Of a stretch of 40,158 nucleotides of DNA, positions 39,953-40,158 are shown in pieces. Source of the stretch: a virus; the IMG/VR virus record IMGVR_UViG_3300045999_009387, positions 1 to 40,158 of that record; one strand, written 5' to 3'. The notes under the pieces are model-generated. The model searched no databases. It saw only the letters and a program-made list of their open reading frames with translations, and had not been told where the DNA came from. How positions within the stretch are numbered: position 1 is the first letter of the stretch; each line of letters starts with the position of its first letter. The position numbers were made by a program, and so were the translations under genes.

Positions 39953-40158
39953 AAAGAACTATAAAAAAATATTTATTCAAATTTATCGAACGTTTTCTCA
40001 TAAAAGATTTGCATTTTTGTGAGGTAACACAAAGACACTATGGTAAACTTTTAGGTATTAGTATCATGTTTACTGATTCATCTTATGCACCTAATAATGC
40101 TAAAACCGGATTACATCAATGCGGAAGCATCTATTGGGTTTTTGAAGCTTTTGATTTT
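39949..40158 (+). CDS. Partial hypothetical protein (3' truncated)
   Basis: A TTG at 39949 overlaps the stop of the transferase before it and the frame stays open to the window end, giving 70 residues. It begins MKRTIKKYLFKFIERFLIKD, basic and helical, then FCEVTQRHYGKLLGISIMF. No family is recognised from this part. An alternative start is possible. Confidence 0.45.
   Translation, partial: MKRTIKKYLFKFIERFLIKDLHFCEVTQRHYGKLLGISIMFTDSSYAPNNAKTGLHQCGSIYWVFEAFDF

Overview
This 40 kb window is AT-rich DNA from a large tailed bacteriophage. It has almost no intergenic space, and many genes overlap by ATGA or TAATG. The genes seen are a phage mix: DnaE-type DNA polymerase, DnaB helicase, DnaG primase, a RecA-like recombinase, ribonucleotide reductase, dNMP kinase, tail-fibre genes with tandem repeats, a homing endonuclease and phage tRNAs. 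The host cannot be named from the sequence. No terminase, capsid, integrase or sliding-clamp gene is visible.

Layout. 1-9.2 kb is an accessory and metabolic block, mostly on +. It holds a CinA-like protein and an NMNAT-like adenylyltransferase, a tRNA-Thr, an RNA ligase, a FGSN/macro-like protein, a probable lysozyme remnant beside a minus-strand LAGLIDADG homing endonuclease, a metallophosphoesterase, a P-loop kinase, a HAD nucleotidase, a TIM-barrel-like protein, an RlaP-type nucleotidyltransferase and a D12 adenine methylase. 9.2-13.2 kb holds class I ribonucleotide reductase (nrdB-nrdA), small genes including a probable -1 frameshift zinc-ribbon gene, and a pyrimidine-dimer-glycosylase-like protein. 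13.2-19.3 kb is a minus-strand run of five tail-fibre/baseplate genes, ending in a 1214-residue repetitive fibre. 19.3-37.2 kb is a tightly overlapped + strand replication module: membrane lipoprotein, small zinc proteins, RecA, VSR-like nuclease, DnaB, primase, dNMP kinase, IMP dehydrogenase, RNase H, Fe-S PD-(D/E)XK nuclease, DnaE in two separate genes with a DnaQ exonuclease between them, and a sigma-like factor. 37.2-40.2 kb has two glycosyltransferases and a truncated gene.

How it works together (inference). The nucleotide genes (RNR, dNMP kinase, IMPDH, nucleotidase) feed a phage-encoded replisome. The 5' block looks like an RNA-repair and NAD/nucleotide set. The most unusual features are: (1) a recurrent AGTGTATAAT box exactly 5 nt before start codons, which implies leaderless mRNAs from a phage-specific promoter; (2) DNA polymerase III alpha divided near the palm/fingers boundary into two genes without inteins; (3) a CinA-like plus adenylyltransferase pair that matches the two halves of a fused protein known elsewhere; (4) a dnaX-type slippery site needed to make a zinc-ribbon protein; and (5) a tRNA with a Thr anticodon and a long variable arm lying inside what would otherwise be called the RNA ligase reading frame.
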